Positions 7,427-16,890 of a DNA stretch of 64,000 nt are shown here, piece after piece. The notes beneath the pieces were generated by a model. The model had not been told where the DNA came from. It was given only the letters and a program-made list of their open reading frames with translations, and ran no database searches. The DNA comes from Acherontichlamydia pituitae. GTDB lineage: Bacteria; Chlamydiota; Chlamydiia; Chlamydiales; Rhabdochlamydiaceae. Where the stretch lies: positions 372,001 to 436,000 of the forward strand of contig JAHCAX010000001.1 in NCBI GenBank assembly GCA_019634675.1, given 5' to 3'. Position numbers and translations under genes: made by a program. The stretch's first letter is position 1, and each line of letters opens with the position of its first letter.

Positions 7427-8789
7427 TAAGAAAGGAATGGACTTGTTCGACAGATCTTCCGATGAAATGCTCGGGACGGGCAAATTCTTGGATTTGTTGG
7501 ATTGTAAATCCAATGGCAGGGTCTTTGGCGATGCGTTGGAGAAGGTCATTGGGCTGTCCGTGTTCTTTGATCTGTTTGCTCGCTTCTAAACTGTGGATCC
7601 GAAGCCGTTCATGGACTTGCTGCCTGTCTTTGCCTGATTTGACAGCTTCCATGAGGATGTGTTCTGTTGCAAGGAATGGTAGTTCTTCATTCAAATGTTT
7701 TTCAATCATTTTAGGGTGGACAACGAGATTGGCCGTGACATTGCACAAGAGGTTGAGAATGGCATCTGCAGTAAGGAAAAGTTCGGGGATGTACAGCCTC
7801 CGGTTAGCCGAGTCGTCGAGCGATCTTTCCAACCACTGGGTAGATTCCGTATAGAGCGCATTTTCATTTAATGAAATGAGGAAGCGGGCAAGGCCGCAGA
7901 TCCTTTCGCAGCGGACAGGGTTGCGCTTGTAGGGCATGGCGGAAGAGCCGACCTGTTTTTCTGCAAACGGCTCTTCTACCTCTTTGAGGTGGGAAAGAAG
8001 CCTGAGGTCGGTTGCAAATTTATGGGCGGAAGCGGCGAGGCTCGCCAGTGTTGCTGCAATCCGGATATCCTGCTTTCTTGTGTAGGTCTGTCCAGAAATA
8101 GAGAGGATGCGGCTAAATCCCATCTCCCTGGCAACTAAAGTCTCAAGCTCTTTGACTTTGTGGTGATTGCCTTGGAACAAGGAGAGAAATGAGGCCTGTG
8201 TTCCTGTAGCGCCTTTGACGCCTAGGAAATGGATCTCTTCGATCGCATGTTCGAGGTCTTTTAAGTCGATGAGAAAGTCTTGAAGCCATAGGCAGGCGCG
8301 TTTGCCGACTGTCGTCGGCTGGGCGGCCTGGAAATGGGTATAGCTCAAACAGGAAAGATGGGCGTATTGGGCAGCGAAAGGCTGGAGTTGCCGGATCACT
8401 TGGATCGTTTTATTGCGGATGAGCCTTAATGCTTCGCGCATTTGGAGCAGGTCGCCATTGTCAGTTACGTAGCATGAGGTTGCGCCGAGGTGGATGATCC
8501 CTTTTGCTTCCGGGCACTGTTCTCCATAGGCATGGATGTGGGCCATTACATCGTGGCGCAGCTGCTTTTCATATTCTTCGGCTTTAGCAAGATCGACTTT
8601 ATCGACATGCTGCAAAAGAGATTGAATTTGCGCATCGGTGATCGGCAGACCGCACATTTGCTGGGCTTTTGCTAGAGCGATCCAAAGCTTTCTCCAAACA
8701 GTGTACTTATGATGGGGAGAGAAGAGATAGGACATTTCCTGGCTGGCATAGCGTGCAGAGAGCGGAGAGTGGTAGATCTTGTCATTCAT
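7356..8789 (-). CDS. purB: Adenylosuccinate lyase, eukaryote-like type
   Basis: About 477 residues, start at ATG 8789 (or 8792); ATGATGA overlaps the upstream gene's TGA stop, indicating translational coupling. The enzyme cleaves SAICAR and adenylosuccinate to give AICAR and AMP plus fumarate. Visible motifs: SPLSARYAS at the N-terminus, LRHDVMAHIH, GIIHLGATSCYVTDN, TVGKRACLWLQD and the superfamily signature GSSAMPYKRNP. Throughout, the sequence follows animal ADSL (as I recall it) more closely than the common ~430-residue bacterial PurB. Chlamydiaceae lack purine synthesis, so its presence suggests at least IMP-to-AMP conversion; purA is not in this window. It sits between a pGP6-D-like gene and a GT11 gene, an odd place for a purine gene. 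Confidence 0.95.
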   Translation of the reverse strand: MNDKIYHSPLSARYASQEMSYLFSPHHKYTVWRKLWIALAKAQQMCGLPITDAQIQSLLQHVDKVDLAKAEEYEKQLRHDVMAHIHAYGEQCPEAKGIIHLGATSCYVTDNGDLLQMREALRLIRNKTIQVIRQLQPFAAQYAHLSCLSYTHFQAAQPTTVGKRACLWLQDFLIDLKDLEHAIEEIHFLGVKGATGTQASFLSLFQGNHHKVKELETLVAREMGFSRILSISGQTYTRKQDIRIAATLASLAASAHKFATDLRLLSHLKEVEEPFAEKQVGSSAMPYKRNPVRCERICGLARFLISLNENALYTESTQWLERSLDDSANRRLYIPELFLTADAILNLLCNVTANLVVHPKMIEKHLNEELPFLATEHILMEAVKSGKDRQQVHERLRIHSLEASKQIKEHGQPNDLLQRIAKDPAIGFTIQQIQEFARPEHFIGRSVEQVHSFLNDEAAPALHRYQEIKPVSPSVHV

Positions 8790-9538
8790 CATGGGCAGGC
8801 GTTTTCCATCAATGTTTTCAGAGCTTTCAACCATTCATTGATCTGTTTTTTCTGAGAGGAAGTCGGGTTAAATGGAGCCGTGCTTAATTGCAGGTGCAGC
8901 CGTTTCAAGGAGCTGATCGCAAAATCGCCCAAATTTTGGGCCCGCTTGTCTGATTCTGCCAGAGGAAATGTCTGACGGATCAGACTGAGCAGTTCCTGCT
9001 TGGGCTGGCCTCGATAGCTCGCAACGATCTCTTGTTTCTGATCGAAAGACCCTTCACGGCTGGCCAAGCTGTAGACGGCTTGCCGCGGCATTTCATCCAG
9101 CTTGGAATGCAGAGTGTGGGGAAGCGATGTATAAAGCTCGTAGTACTGCAAAAAGTTATAGGGTGTCTGCCGGTTTCCATATGTGGCGACAAGCCAGGCG
9201 CTGAATGCTCCATCGCGGTATTTTTTTAAGATGGTTTGCGCTTTTTGAATCCTCTCTCCATGCAGGATGATCGCTTGGTTGTTGATCGCTTTGACTTCGG
9301 CTGTGATTGCGGAGAGCTCTGTTAGATCTTCCGAGATTTCTTGGGCCTCTTCCCGAAAATGATCAAGGATTTGCTGCAGGGATTCCTGTTCCCTTTCCGA
9401 TAAGGGGGATACGCGGAAAACGCCTGAGAAGCTCGATAGATTGCCCGTTGAGGACATTTCGACCAGATTGGTCATCTTCGAGAGCTTTTCCGTAGCTACT
9501 TTTAATCGCTGAGTAAGAAGGGAGTTCATTTTCGCCAT
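8789..9538 (-). CDS. pGP6-D-like chlamydial protein
   Basis: A 249-residue mostly helical protein whose length, composition and position directly after a ParA ATPase and thrS match the chlamydial pGP6-D family. That family includes chlamydial plasmid protein 6 and its chromosomal copy (CT583 in C. trachomatis, from memory). Features I see are an N-terminal helix (LLTQRLKVATEKLSKM), a central YGNRQTPYNFLQYYELY block and SLASREGS. Biochemical role unknown; the plasmid relative is regulatory or maintenance-related. The start may be residue 4 (MNSLL). It is 24 bases after parA and overlaps purB by one base. Confidence 0.75.
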   Translation of the reverse strand: MAKMNSLLTQRLKVATEKLSKMTNLVEMSSTGNLSSFSGVFRVSPLSEREQESLQQILDHFREEAQEISEDLTELSAITAEVKAINNQAIILHGERIQKAQTILKKYRDGAFSAWLVATYGNRQTPYNFLQYYELYTSLPHTLHSKLDEMPRQAVYSLASREGSFDQKQEIVASYRGQPKQELLSLIRQTFPLAESDKRAQNLGDFAISSLKRLHLQLSTAPFNPTSSQKKQINEWLKALKTLMENACP

Positions 9539-9562
9539 AGCAATGTCCAGCTGTTTTACATA

Positions 9563-10324
9563 TCAAGTCGTGCGCATGAATTTTAGGAGTTCTTTTGTCA
9601 ATGCAAGGTAGTCTTCGGAAGCCCTGCTCTTGGGAGAGGTTTCGTAGATCGGCTTTCCATACACAGAGGCCTCCGATACGCGGATATCGCGCCGGATTTT
9701 CGAGTTCAAGATTTTTCCGGGGAATGTCGTTTCGATCACTTCCAAAAACGCATCGTTGCTTTTTCCGCGCGGGTTCCAAAAGGAAAGAGCGACGCCGAGC
9801 ACTTCAAGGCTGTGGCGCTGTCCGATGCTCTGCATAAACTGAGAGAGGCGCTGCAAGCCTTTGATGCTGTAAAATTCTGGCGTTGCGCAGACAAGGGAAT
9901 GATGAGCTGCGATGAGCGCCGATTCGGTCAGCCAGCAAAGAGAGGGGGGCGTGTCGATGATGATCGTATCATATTTAAGAGGCTTTAAGATCTCTTTGAG
10001 CCGTTCGTGGGAATACCGGTCTGCAGCGAGCTGCCCAGTGACTTCGACCCGCTCCAGCCATGTGTCTGCAGGGATCAGATCGAGGTTTTTCACTCCTGTC
10101 GAAACGATGACCTCGTCAATTTTTTTCTTCCCTTGCAGCACGGGCGCCATGCTGTCTTGAGCATCAGGATCGTATCCCAATCCTGTTGTCAAATTAGCCT
10201 GTGCGTCAAAGTCGATGAGAAGAACTTTTTGTTTATGGAATTTCGCAAGCCCTGCACCTAAATGCAAGGCTGTGGATGTCTTTGCGGTCCCGCCTTTAAA
10301 ACTGCTAACGGCGATCCTTTTCAT
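9563..10324 (-). CDS. parA: ParA/MinD-type ATPase (chlamydial pGP5-D/CT582-like)
   Basis: A 253-residue ATPase of the Soj/ParA group. The deviant Walker A motif KGGTAKTS is at residues 10-17, with the signature Lys, and the A' motif LLIDFDAQANLT is at about 36. IIIDTPPSL (Walker B) is at about 121. ParA proteins bind DNA or membrane in the ATP state and position plasmids, chromosomes or complexes. In Chlamydiota this gene lies between thrS and the pGP6-D-like gene, as here. No parB gene is adjacent. A strong hairpin (10415-10462) separates it from thrS. Confidence 0.9.
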   Translation of the reverse strand: MKRIAVSSFKGGTAKTSTALHLGAGLAKFHKQKVLLIDFDAQANLTTGLGYDPDAQDSMAPVLQGKKKIDEVIVSTGVKNLDLIPADTWLERVEVTGQLAADRYSHERLKEILKPLKYDTIIIDTPPSLCWLTESALIAAHHSLVCATPEFYSIKGLQRLSQFMQSIGQRHSLEVLGVALSFWNPRGKSNDAFLEVIETTFPGKILNSKIRRDIRVSEASVYGKPIYETSPKSRASEDYLALTKELLKFMRTT

Positions 10325-10414
10325 TCCTTGCTACCCTCATTTAAAAAATAAGATATTCGAACCAATCGCAAATTCGGATGTCCGGCAAAATCGCCCTTTT
10401 AAGCCATTTTGCCA

Positions 10415-10462
10415 CCCAGTTCCCGAGTCCTACTCGCTAGGAGTATGTCCTCGGGAACAGGG
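10415..10462. terminator. Long hairpin between thrS and parA
   Basis: GTTCCCGAG at 10419-10427 pairs with CTCGGGAAC at 10450-10458. An inner stem TACTC/GAGTA (10431-10435 with 10441-10445) and an outer CCC/GGG extend it. There is no clear T-run, so it may be a processing or attenuation site as easily as a terminator. It lies in the 178-base gap, 3' of thrS and 5' of parA. Confidence 0.5.
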
Positions 10463-10502
10463 CGTTGGCTGCTTCCGCAGCTGGAAAACTGACTCAAAAT
10501 CA

Positions 10503-12434
10503 TCAATTTTTCTCTGCATCCGAGTTTTGAAATAGGCTCGTTAGAGAACGATCGGCAAGTTCCTTTTCCAAAGTGCCCAAGAACGTTTTAAGATCAAGTT
10601 CTCCGTGAACCACGTTGTCGCGCGTTCTTAAGTTGATTGATCGGTTTTCCAGCTCTTTGTCGCCAACGGTCAGCATATAATTGATCTGCATCAGCTGCGC
10701 GTTCCGGATTTTTTTGTTTACCGATTCGCTCGTATCGTCGACCTCGCACAATAAGCCCGCTTTCCGAATTTCGATTGCAAGCTCATGCGCATATTGGGCA
10801 TGCCGGTCCGCCACTGTGATGATGCGGATCGGATTCGGAGAGAGCCAAAGCGGGAGCTTGCCGGCGAAATGCTCGATCAAAATTCCCATGAAGCGCTCAA
10901 CGGATCCAAACAGTGCGCGATGCACCATGACAGGTCGTTTCGCATGTCCGTCACTATCCATATATTCGAGTTTGAATTTTTCGGGAAGAGACATGTCGAG
11001 TTGGATCGTTCCGCATTGCCATGACCGTCCCAACGCGTCGCGGATGTGGATGTCGATCTTGGGTCCGTAAAATGCGCCGTCCCCTTCGTTGATCCGATAG
11101 GGTTGTCCCCATGAATCCAGAGCATCCTTTAATCCGGAAGTCGCAATTTCCCAATCCTCGTCCGTTCCTATGCTCTTTTCTGGACGTGTTGAGAGCTCGA
11201 GCCGATAAGCGAGTCCGAAAGTCGAGTAGGTCTCATCAACTAAAGAGAGCACGTTGATGATCTCTTGTTTGATGTCGCTCGGCTTCATGAACAAGTGGGC
11301 GTCGTCTTGGTGAAAGCTTCGGACGCGGAACAGTCCGCTTAATGCTCCAGACGCCTCGTGCCGGTGGACGTGCCCCAATTCTGCAACGCGCAAAGGCAGC
11401 TCGCGATAGCTGTGGGTGTGGGAGCGGTAATAGAGCATGCAGCCTGGGCAGTTCATCGGTTTGATCGCAAAATGGCGCTCTTCGATATTGAAGGCGTACA
11501 TATTTTCCCGATAGTGGAACCAGTGGCCCGATGTCTCCCAGAGCTCTTGTCCCATGATCTGAGGAGTTTTGATCTCGACGTATCCAGCTTTTGTGTGCAT
11601 TTTGCGCCACATGTCGATTAGCCGGTTCCAGACGATCATCCCTTTCGGATGGATAAAGGGCATTCCCGGGGCCTCTTCATGAATGGAGAAGAGGTCTAGC
11701 TTGGGTCCCAGAACCTTATGGTCCCGTTTTTTGGCTTCTTCCAAAAGGAAGAGATAGTCCTTAAGGGCCTTTCGGTCGGGATAGGAGATCGCATAGATCC
11801 GCGTGAGCATTTCCCGGTTGGAGTCCCCTTTCCAATAAGCTCCCGATGTCTTGAGGATCTTAAAGGCTTTGATCTTGCCTAGGTTGGGAAGGTGGGGGCC
11901 GCGGCATAAGTCGAAAAATTCCCCTTGCGAATAGGCGGTGATCTCGCCGTCCTCGAATCCTTCGATCAGTTCGCATTTGTACTTGTTTTGCTTGAATCGC
12001 TCGATCGCATCTTTTTTCCCTTGCAGCAGATGCCTTTCCGCGATGTAATTTTCGCCGACGATTTTTTCGACCTCTTTTTCAATCACTGCAAAATCGGCAT
12101 CGGAGATGGTCAGATCGGCAAAGTCGTAATAAAAACCGTTTTCGATCGGAGGTCCGATGGTGGGCTTTGCATTGGGAAAGAGGCGGAGGATCGCTTGCGC
12201 AAGGACGTGGGCGGAAGTGTGCCAAAAGATCTCTTTTCCCTCAGGGTCTTCGAAATGGACTAAAATGACCTCATCCCCCTCATTGAGCTTTGTGTTCAGA
12301 TCGCGGAGTTTTCCGTTGATCTTTGCAGCGAGGGACTGGTTGGGATTGCGCATGTTGAGCTTTTCTGCAAGGTCCTTTGCAGAACTTCCTTCTGGAAGAT
12401 TTATTTCTTGTTGGTTATGAATACGAATCAGCAT
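10503..12434 (-). CDS. thrS: Threonyl-tRNA synthetase
   Basis: A 643-residue class II synthetase of full length. An N-terminal TGS domain (about 1-60, starting MLIRIHNQ) is followed by the editing domain with HTSAHVLAQ (the two His of HxxxH). The catalytic core has NCPGCMLYYR (zinc Cys) with SHTHSYRELP, the motif 2 region FRVRSFHQDDAH, and motif 3 HRALFGSVERF. The C-terminal anticodon-binding domain begins near PIRIITVAD. It charges tRNA-Thr and clears mis-charged Ser. It is the first gene of the minus-strand series leading to parA. No T-box-like leader is seen. Confidence 0.98.
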   Translation of the reverse strand: MLIRIHNQQEINLPEGSSAKDLAEKLNMRNPNQSLAAKINGKLRDLNTKLNEGDEVILVHFEDPEGKEIFWHTSAHVLAQAILRLFPNAKPTIGPPIENGFYYDFADLTISDADFAVIEKEVEKIVGENYIAERHLLQGKKDAIERFKQNKYKCELIEGFEDGEITAYSQGEFFDLCRGPHLPNLGKIKAFKILKTSGAYWKGDSNREMLTRIYAISYPDRKALKDYLFLLEEAKKRDHKVLGPKLDLFSIHEEAPGMPFIHPKGMIVWNRLIDMWRKMHTKAGYVEIKTPQIMGQELWETSGHWFHYRENMYAFNIEERHFAIKPMNCPGCMLYYRSHTHSYRELPLRVAELGHVHRHEASGALSGLFRVRSFHQDDAHLFMKPSDIKQEIINVLSLVDETYSTFGLAYRLELSTRPEKSIGTDEDWEIATSGLKDALDSWGQPYRINEGDGAFYGPKIDIHIRDALGRSWQCGTIQLDMSLPEKFKLEYMDSDGHAKRPVMVHRALFGSVERFMGILIEHFAGKLPLWLSPNPIRIITVADRHAQYAHELAIEIRKAGLLCEVDDTSESVNKKIRNAQLMQINYMLTVGDKELENRSINLRTRDNVVHGELDLKTFLGTLEKELADRSLTSLFQNSDAEKN

Positions 12435-12532
12435 AGAAATCTCATAGAGTAAGTTTTACCATTGATTCTAAATCACTAACAGACAAAATAGAAAGGCAAA
12501 AAAAATCTGAACTGTTCTCTGGAGAGAATTGT

Positions 12533-12564
12533 AAAACTCGAATTTGGCCGCCAAAGCGAGTTTT
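12533..12564. repeat. Hairpin in the divergent thrS / large-protein spacer
   Basis: AAAACTCG (12533-12540) pairs with CGAGTTTT (12557-12564) and the inner TTTGG with CCAAA, giving a nearly continuous stem. The preceding GAGAATTGTAAAAC resembles short motifs before other intergenic elements (for example near 17175 and 51890), so it may be a remnant of the dispersed repeat family. Confidence 0.45.
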
Positions 12565-12607
12565 GCCTTCACTATTATAAATAATTAATTGATTGGCGAT
12601 TGCAAAT

Positions 12608-15508
12608 ATGGACACAGGCCCACATGAAGATTATCCTAGCGCAAGCTCAGATCCCTCTTCCTTGACGGGGCTTTTATTTTCCATCTATCAGAACCTCCCC
12701 CCCAAGAAAGGGCTTCCGCAGCTCTTGAGCATTATGGACGAGGCTCTGCTATCTTATTTAACCGACCAGTCTTCCCTTCAAGAGAGTATTCGAGTCCGAG
12801 GGCTTCAAAGAGCTCGGATCATTGCAGCTTCCCTCATCGATGAAAAGGGGGAATTTTTGCAAACGGCCCTAACACAATGGATCGATTTGTTTGAGAAGGA
12901 GGGCTACCTTTTTTATGCAGATGGATTTAACGACTCCTGTCTTACTGAGCACACATTGGCCATTTTAAAAAAGCTGCGGGATGACGGATCGCTTGTCCAA
13001 TTGTTAAAACGGTTTCAAAAACCTTTATGCAGTTCTTGGGCAGAAGAGATTGTCAGGCAAAGTCTTGGGCTCTACCAGCACAACGGTCTGACAGACGCTC
13101 AGATCCGGATCGCAGTCCTCTCGGCGCTGCTTACTCCTCTTCGTCAAAACGTTGGTTCCTGCTTTGCGACAGCTCCTGCAATTTTTATCCAACGCGAACA
13201 ACCGCAAAATTTACTGGAAGATCTTCACCAGCTTTTGACGCTAGGTAAATTAAAAAGAATATTTGGCGGCGTCGAGTATTCTGTTCCTATTAGCCCAAGC
13301 ACAGGAATCGGCGACCTAAGGCGGCCGGTCGCGAGTCCGCATAGCTTGTCTAAGCCATGGTTGAGTCCGGGGTTGATGCTTGCTTGCACTATTTCCGGGC
13401 TAATTCAAGAGGGATTGAACTGGGAGAAAAAGGCGGAAAAGCTCAAAGAGCTCCTCGACTGGGAGCTTAAAGGGGAAAAAAGCGCAACGGTCGAGCAGTT
13501 TTTGCATCGGGCCTTATTGGAGCTGTATGGATTGACCGATGGCGACATCGAGATGGCTGCCCGCTTAGAATTAACGCGGGCCAAAAGCAGCAAACTTTCC
13601 CAATCTTACGCAGCCCCAGGAAGTTCTGAAAAAATTGACCTGTCCCATAAGTTCGCAAGAGTTGAAAAGCTGGCCCGGGCGGCATTCAAGGGGTTTAGCG
13701 ACCACGCCCTTCTAAAAGCCTGGGAATTTACCTTGGCCTCATTTTCCGAAGTCAAAATGGAATTTTCCCGTTGGAACCTTTATTCAAGCTTAGGGCTGCA
13801 TCATGAAGAAAGAGGCGGGATCGGGGAGGTCGTCTACCATCATTTGGAAGAGAAGATTGCAGAGGCCAATCAGAACATCCAGAAATATCAGACCGAATAT
13901 GAGATCGCCTTCGACCAGGTAAGGGCGACAGAGGCTCTGCTAAAGAACGCAGGGTCTGAATCTGAGGTCAGAAGGCTTCAAGCGGAGTTCCAAAGCAGGG
14001 CCTACCATATGCGGGCTTGTTTAGAAATGAGGGACAAGAGCTATGCAGTTGGGTCCAACTACTCGAATTTATTCGCTTTTTTGGTCAAGCAATACGATGC
14101 CAAGTTCCCCGAGTATTTTCAGGAGATCTACGATGCGGAAATGCAGGATGTGCAAGGGGATATTTACGATGACAGCCCTGCCGGATTCCGGCTTGTCTAC
14201 AAACACGGAAGGAGCGACCCGGCCCTTTGGACATTGATCTACAATGCAGAACAATATATCGAATCGCTAGCTGAATTCTTCAATGCGACCGAATCGGAAA
14301 TAGCAGCCAATTGCGATTGGGAAGGCGGCGATAGGGAAGTATTGGGGATAACCTCCGCAATCGTTAATCATGTGCGGACTCCTTTGTTTTTAGAAACGGC
14401 CCTCCAGAGGATGGCCAAAGTCCATCTTGGAGGAGGGCTTCCCGGAAAAGCCGAAGAGAAAAAGCCCTGGGTCTATACGTCCGGCGGGACGATGACGACG
14501 TTGTTAAAGACCTATTATCGGCGCCAAGGGGAATTGACGGAAGAGAGCCGATGGGTGGAAAACGAAACAGAGCTGCTTATCTTTTTGATCGATTGTGTAA
14601 AAAATCAGCCTCCCTATGTGACAGACCTCTTCGCTAAAAACACGCAGCAATCATTGCTCATGGCCTCCCCTTCGCACGCTTTTCTTTTGCAACCGTCGAT
14701 CCGTTTATACAAAGAGGGGTGGCAAGAGGAGGGGTTTACCTATACTTGGGTCCGCGATCAGGTTTTCTCGCCGAGCCATCAATTTTATGCTAGAATGCTT
14801 TTGGATTCTCAAGAACAGCAGTTGCTGATCGATCTCTTTTCTGCTGAGCTGCCTCCGCTTCTCAGCCATCATCTTCATAAGACATTTTCTCCAACAAAAG
14901 ATCCTCTGAAAATAATCCCTTTTAGAACAAAAGTCCTCGAATGCCTGATCTCGGCAAGCGCTTCTCCAAATTCTGAATACAGACGGGCGGCGGCTGAAAA
15001 GATCGACTCCTTCCTTTACCAGACTCTGCCCATTGTTCCGGGCAGGGAGTTCAAGGTGATCCTAAGGAGGCTGTTCGGAGACCGGTTTGATGAGAAGATC
15101 TCTGAAGCGATGCAGGCCTTTGCAGATGTCCCATCTCCGCTCATGACCGGCAAAATGATCAAAGAAGCTGCAAAATTCTGCTGGATCAAGGCCTATCAAA
15201 AGATCGGATATTCATTCGATCTGCATCAGCACATAGCGCAGCATGCGCGTTTTCTCAATATCAGCCCTCCGACGCCATTTATATTTGCCGATACCAACTG
15301 GGCAAATTTCTATTTTGGCTTTGTGATCAATCCCGGCACCGGAAGGCTTGAGCTATGGAGGGTCGACCGGACCGCATCCCAAGGGATGCCGATGAGCTCC
15401 TGGCAGCATTGGATCAATGGTGCCGACAAAAAGAATTGGTCCGTATATGTCCGCCCCTCCGAATATTCGATCCAAACAAGCATTCTAGACACAAGGCCCC
15501 GCGCATAA
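12608..15508 (+). CDS. Large hypothetical protein with papain-like Cys motif
   Basis: 966 residues from ATG 12608; a TTG at 12593 would add five residues. Neither has a good ribosome site. I do not recognise a named family. The segment RQNVGSCFATAP (Cys185 from ATG 12608) resembles the active-site Cys region of papain-like peptidases (Gln a few residues before GxC). SPSHAFLLQPS (His690) and ADTNWANFYFGFVINP (Asn897) could supply the His and Asn in the right order, although the spacing is far larger than in papain. Residues ~440-490 form a likely coiled coil. No signal peptide or membrane segment is seen, which would suit a type III-secreted effector or a cytosolic enzyme. Function unproven. 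Confidence 0.6.
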   Translation: MDTGPHEDYPSASSDPSSLTGLLFSIYQNLPPKKGLPQLLSIMDEALLSYLTDQSSLQESIRVRGLQRARIIAASLIDEKGEFLQTALTQWIDLFEKEGYLFYADGFNDSCLTEHTLAILKKLRDDGSLVQLLKRFQKPLCSSWAEEIVRQSLGLYQHNGLTDAQIRIAVLSALLTPLRQNVGSCFATAPAIFIQREQPQNLLEDLHQLLTLGKLKRIFGGVEYSVPISPSTGIGDLRRPVASPHSLSKPWLSPGLMLACTISGLIQEGLNWEKKAEKLKELLDWELKGEKSATVEQFLHRALLELYGLTDGDIEMAARLELTRAKSSKLSQSYAAPGSSEKIDLSHKFARVEKLARAAFKGFSDHALLKAWEFTLASFSEVKMEFSRWNLYSSLGLHHEERGGIGEVVYHHLEEKIAEANQNIQKYQTEYEIAFDQVRATEALLKNAGSESEVRRLQAEFQSRAYHMRACLEMRDKSYAVGSNYSNLFAFLVKQYDAKFPEYFQEIYDAEMQDVQGDIYDDSPAGFRLVYKHGRSDPALWTLIYNAEQYIESLAEFFNATESEIAANCDWEGGDREVLGITSAIVNHVRTPLFLETALQRMAKVHLGGGLPGKAEEKKPWVYTSGGTMTTLLKTYYRRQGELTEESRWVENETELLIFLIDCVKNQPPYVTDLFAKNTQQSLLMASPSHAFLLQPSIRLYKEGWQEEGFTYTWVRDQVFSPSHQFYARMLLDSQEQQLLIDLFSAELPPLLSHHLHKTFSPTKDPLKIIPFRTKVLECLISASASPNSEYRRAAAEKIDSFLYQTLPIVPGREFKVILRRLFGDRFDEKISEAMQAFADVPSPLMTGKMIKEAAKFCWIKAYQKIGYSFDLHQHIAQHARFLNISPPTPFIFADTNWANFYFGFVINPGTGRLELWRVDRTASQGMPMSSWQHWINGADKKNWSVYVRPSEYSIQTSILDTRPRA

Positions 15509-15548
15509 GCTAAACCAACAAGTCCTTAGGATAAAAGTATCACTTTCT

Positions 15549-16871
15549 TTAAGGTAACTGGGTTGGGAATGAGGACTTGCAGTGCGTTTCCTTAATTTTG
15601 AATAAGGTAAGCAGAGCGATTGCCAAGTAGATCGGAAGGGTCAGGAAGGCCGCTTGATAGGCGCTGACTGAAAAGACCCTTGCTCCCTCGACAAGCTTGC
15701 CATCCCATCCAAGATCAAGGAAAAAGCCGGTCATCGGATCGGAAAATGCGCCGAATAGGGAGTCGAACGCGTTCATAAACCCAATGGCCGTAGCAGCCAG
15801 GATCGGCATGCTAATTTCGCGGATCATTGTAAAGCAGAGGAGAAAACTGCTGATGGAAAAGCCGAATAGGAACAGCAGCATCATGAGCGAATTGCGTGTG
15901 AGGCCGGGAAAATAGATGACAGCGGAAATGCTGAACAGCGCGATCACAGTTCCCCAGAACATAACGATCTTTCTTCTGCCGATCCAATCTGAGAACCACC
16001 CGAATGTCGGCGCGCCGACGGCAAAGCCGATGAAAATTAAGGAGACGGCTTGCGCAGAGAGGTTTTGAGTAAGTGAAAAAGCCTCCGATGTAAAGGCTAC
16101 GCCCCAGAGCCCTCCAAAGATCATCACTGGCGCAAAAGCAAAACCGCTATAGACTGAGAGCCACCATCCTTGACGGTTTTTAAGAACTTTTTTGAGCGAG
16201 TCGATGAATGAGATGCTTTGGCTGACGATGTGGCGCTCTTTTGTATGCGAAGGAGACATATCGCGCACAACAATCCAAAACAGCGCAGCGAGGATAAGTC
16301 CTGCAAAGCTGATCATTTCCATTGCAGACCGCCAATCCATCGCCTCGATGAAACTTGCAAGAGGGGCTTGTCCGCCAACAGCTCCTAGCATTGCAACCGT
16401 CATCATGAGGCCTGCCATAAATGCAAATTGTTTGAAAGGAAACCAGTTGGCGATCAGTTTAAGGCAGTTGACAGCGGCAAATGCGGCGCCGGCCCCTGTC
16501 AGGAAGCGGCCGATTCCTGCCATAAGCAGGGTATCGGCTTTCGCAAAGATCAGGCTTCCTCCTGCGCATAAGGCGATCGCCAGGGTCGTGACTTTTCGGG
16601 GGCCTATTTTGTCGAGCAAAAGTCCCGCGGGGATCTGGAGCAAGAGATAGGCATAAAAATAACAAGCTGCGAGGTTCCCAAGCTGTGTTCCGTTAATCTT
16701 GAAAGTGCCCATAAGCGTTCCGGTCATGACGCTGGGAGATACCTCGAGCGCATACTTATAAAACATGAAGAGGGCGCTAAGAAGCCAAATTGTCCAGGCG
16801 TGAAAGTGGGTGTTGAAGGGAGATCGTATCGGTTTTTTTTTCAATGAAGCAGGGCCCATGGTTTTCCTCAA
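15549..16871 (-). CDS. Major facilitator superfamily transporter
   Basis: A 440-residue, 12-helix MFS protein. The loop 2-3 motif appears as GLLLDKIGPRK at about residue 82 and is repeated in loop 8-9 as GWFSDWIGRRK. The N-terminus has FYKYALEVSPSVMTG, a pattern seen in anion or sugar-phosphate type MFS carriers. A substrate cannot be read from the sequence; obligate intracellular bacteria use such carriers to import host metabolites. Starts at 16871 or 16859 are both possible. It is followed upstream by a repeat element (16891-17108). Confidence 0.85.
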   Translation of the reverse strand: MRKTMGPASLKKKPIRSPFNTHFHAWTIWLLSALFMFYKYALEVSPSVMTGTLMGTFKINGTQLGNLAACYFYAYLLLQIPAGLLLDKIGPRKVTTLAIALCAGGSLIFAKADTLLMAGIGRFLTGAGAAFAAVNCLKLIANWFPFKQFAFMAGLMMTVAMLGAVGGQAPLASFIEAMDWRSAMEMISFAGLILAALFWIVVRDMSPSHTKERHIVSQSISFIDSLKKVLKNRQGWWLSVYSGFAFAPVMIFGGLWGVAFTSEAFSLTQNLSAQAVSLIFIGFAVGAPTFGWFSDWIGRRKIVMFWGTVIALFSISAVIYFPGLTRNSLMMLLFLFGFSISSFLLCFTMIREISMPILAATAIGFMNAFDSLFGAFSDPMTGFFLDLGWDGKLVEGARVFSVSAYQAAFLTLPIYLAIALLTLFKIKETHCKSSFPTQLP

Positions 16872-16890
16872 AATAGTAAAAGCTAAAACA

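Noticed and set aside
12435..12592. T-box riboswitch upstream of thrS
   Set aside because: No T-box sequence or antiterminator pair is visible and such elements are not typical of Chlamydiota.
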